NCBI GenBank assembly: GCA_018712555.1
Contig: DVGT01000061.1
Coordinates: forward strand, 1-14,729
Direction: 5' to 3'
Origin: Faecimorpha stercoravium
GTDB taxonomy: Bacteria > Bacillota > Clostridia > Lachnospirales > Bianqueaceae
Length of the DNA: 14,729 bases
Below the pieces are notes generated by a model. The model saw only the letters and a program-made list of their open reading frames with translations, made no database searches and had not been told where the DNA came from. Made by a program: the position numbers and the translations under genes. Positions 14,555 through 14,729 of the stretch are shown here, one piece after another. The first letter of the stretch is position 1. Each line of letters starts with the position of its first letter.

Positions 14555-14583
14555 TTTACATTTTTTATCCGGTGAAATATAAT
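14555..14583 (+). promoter_or_regulatory. Strong sigma-A promoter near the window end
   Basis: TTTACA (14555-14560) and a perfect TATAAT (14578-14583) are 17 bp apart. It lies only 12 bp after the previous stop codon with no terminator between, and drives whatever lies beyond the window. Confidence 0.85.
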
Positions 14584-14729
14584 ATAAAAAGAGGGGAGAA
14601 AGCCTGCTAATAAAAAGTCAAGTGTTTTTTGAAGAAAATTTCAAAAATTCGATTTGATATTTTAGGGCACAACTTTTAAGCCGCCCAAAATGCCGGCTTT
14701 GAAAGAAGTGATATAAAAAAGATGTTATG
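14584..14729 (+). other. Untranslated leader or small RNA region, runs off window
   Basis: About 140 A/T-rich bases follow the promoter. GGGGAGAAAG (14594-14603) looks like a ribosome binding site, but stop codons TAATAA follow it with no start. AAGCCG and CGGCTT near 14679-14700 can pair around a 10-base loop without a T-tract. ATGs occur only at 14684 (inside that loop), 14722 and 14727. It is either the leader of the next gene or a small RNA. No known riboswitch was recognised. Confidence 0.4.

Overview
The window looks like a chromosomal segment of a Gram-positive Firmicute of the class Clostridia, most likely Lachnospiraceae-like. The reasons are strong AGGAGG-type ribosome binding sites, sigma-A promoters with 17-bp spacers, a clostridial-type MetH end next to nrdR, AddA rather than RecB, a PadR/HAAS pair, a clostridial long-form RpiB/LacA/LacB isomerase and a LexA-like box of the Bacillus/Clostridium type. 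This assignment is inference from gene content; there is no rRNA or other marker in the window. No tRNA, rRNA, CRISPR array, insertion sequence or phage gene was seen.

Layout. (1) 2-6601, plus strand: a tightly packed run of the 3' end of metH, nrdR, addA, two half-length TSUP (TauE/SafE) membrane proteins and a UvrD/PcrA-like helicase. Gaps are 11-46 bp and two junctions are ATGA stop/start overlaps, so the last three genes are probably translationally coupled. (2) 6638-7869: a small single-TM protein of unknown function, then about 0.85 kb of non-coding tandem repeats. The array is built from alternately inverted 10-bp boxes (TTATACGC../..GCGTATAA) in nine cells of exactly 51 bp, repeated every 104 bp, with a possible terminator after it. 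(3) 7870-8652, minus strand: an orphan PD-(D/E)XK nuclease-like protein with its own promoter. (4) 8801-9593: a monocistronic RpiB/LacA/LacB-family isomerase with a clear promoter and a two-way terminator. (5) 9598-11788, minus strand: a PadR repressor and a HAAS + DUF4097 protein in one operon, with a promoter overlapped by a PadR-like inverted repeat. (6) 11802-12360: an apparent remnant of a larger gene, a terminator and two related palindromes. (7) 12463-14543: a promoter overlapped by a near-consensus LexA box drives a radical-SAM DNA repair/modification protein and its usual partner. The radical-SAM protein has a helix-hairpin-helix and ends in QLSLF, the consensus sliding-clamp-binding peptide. 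(8) 14555-14729: a strong promoter and an untranslated leader running off the window.

Themes. DNA metabolism dominates: NrdR (dNTP supply), AddA and the UvrD-like helicase (end processing, unwinding), an orphan nuclease, and the putative SOS-controlled radical-SAM pair. The two items most worth follow-up are the phased palindromic array and the clamp-binding, LexA-box-controlled radical-SAM operon.
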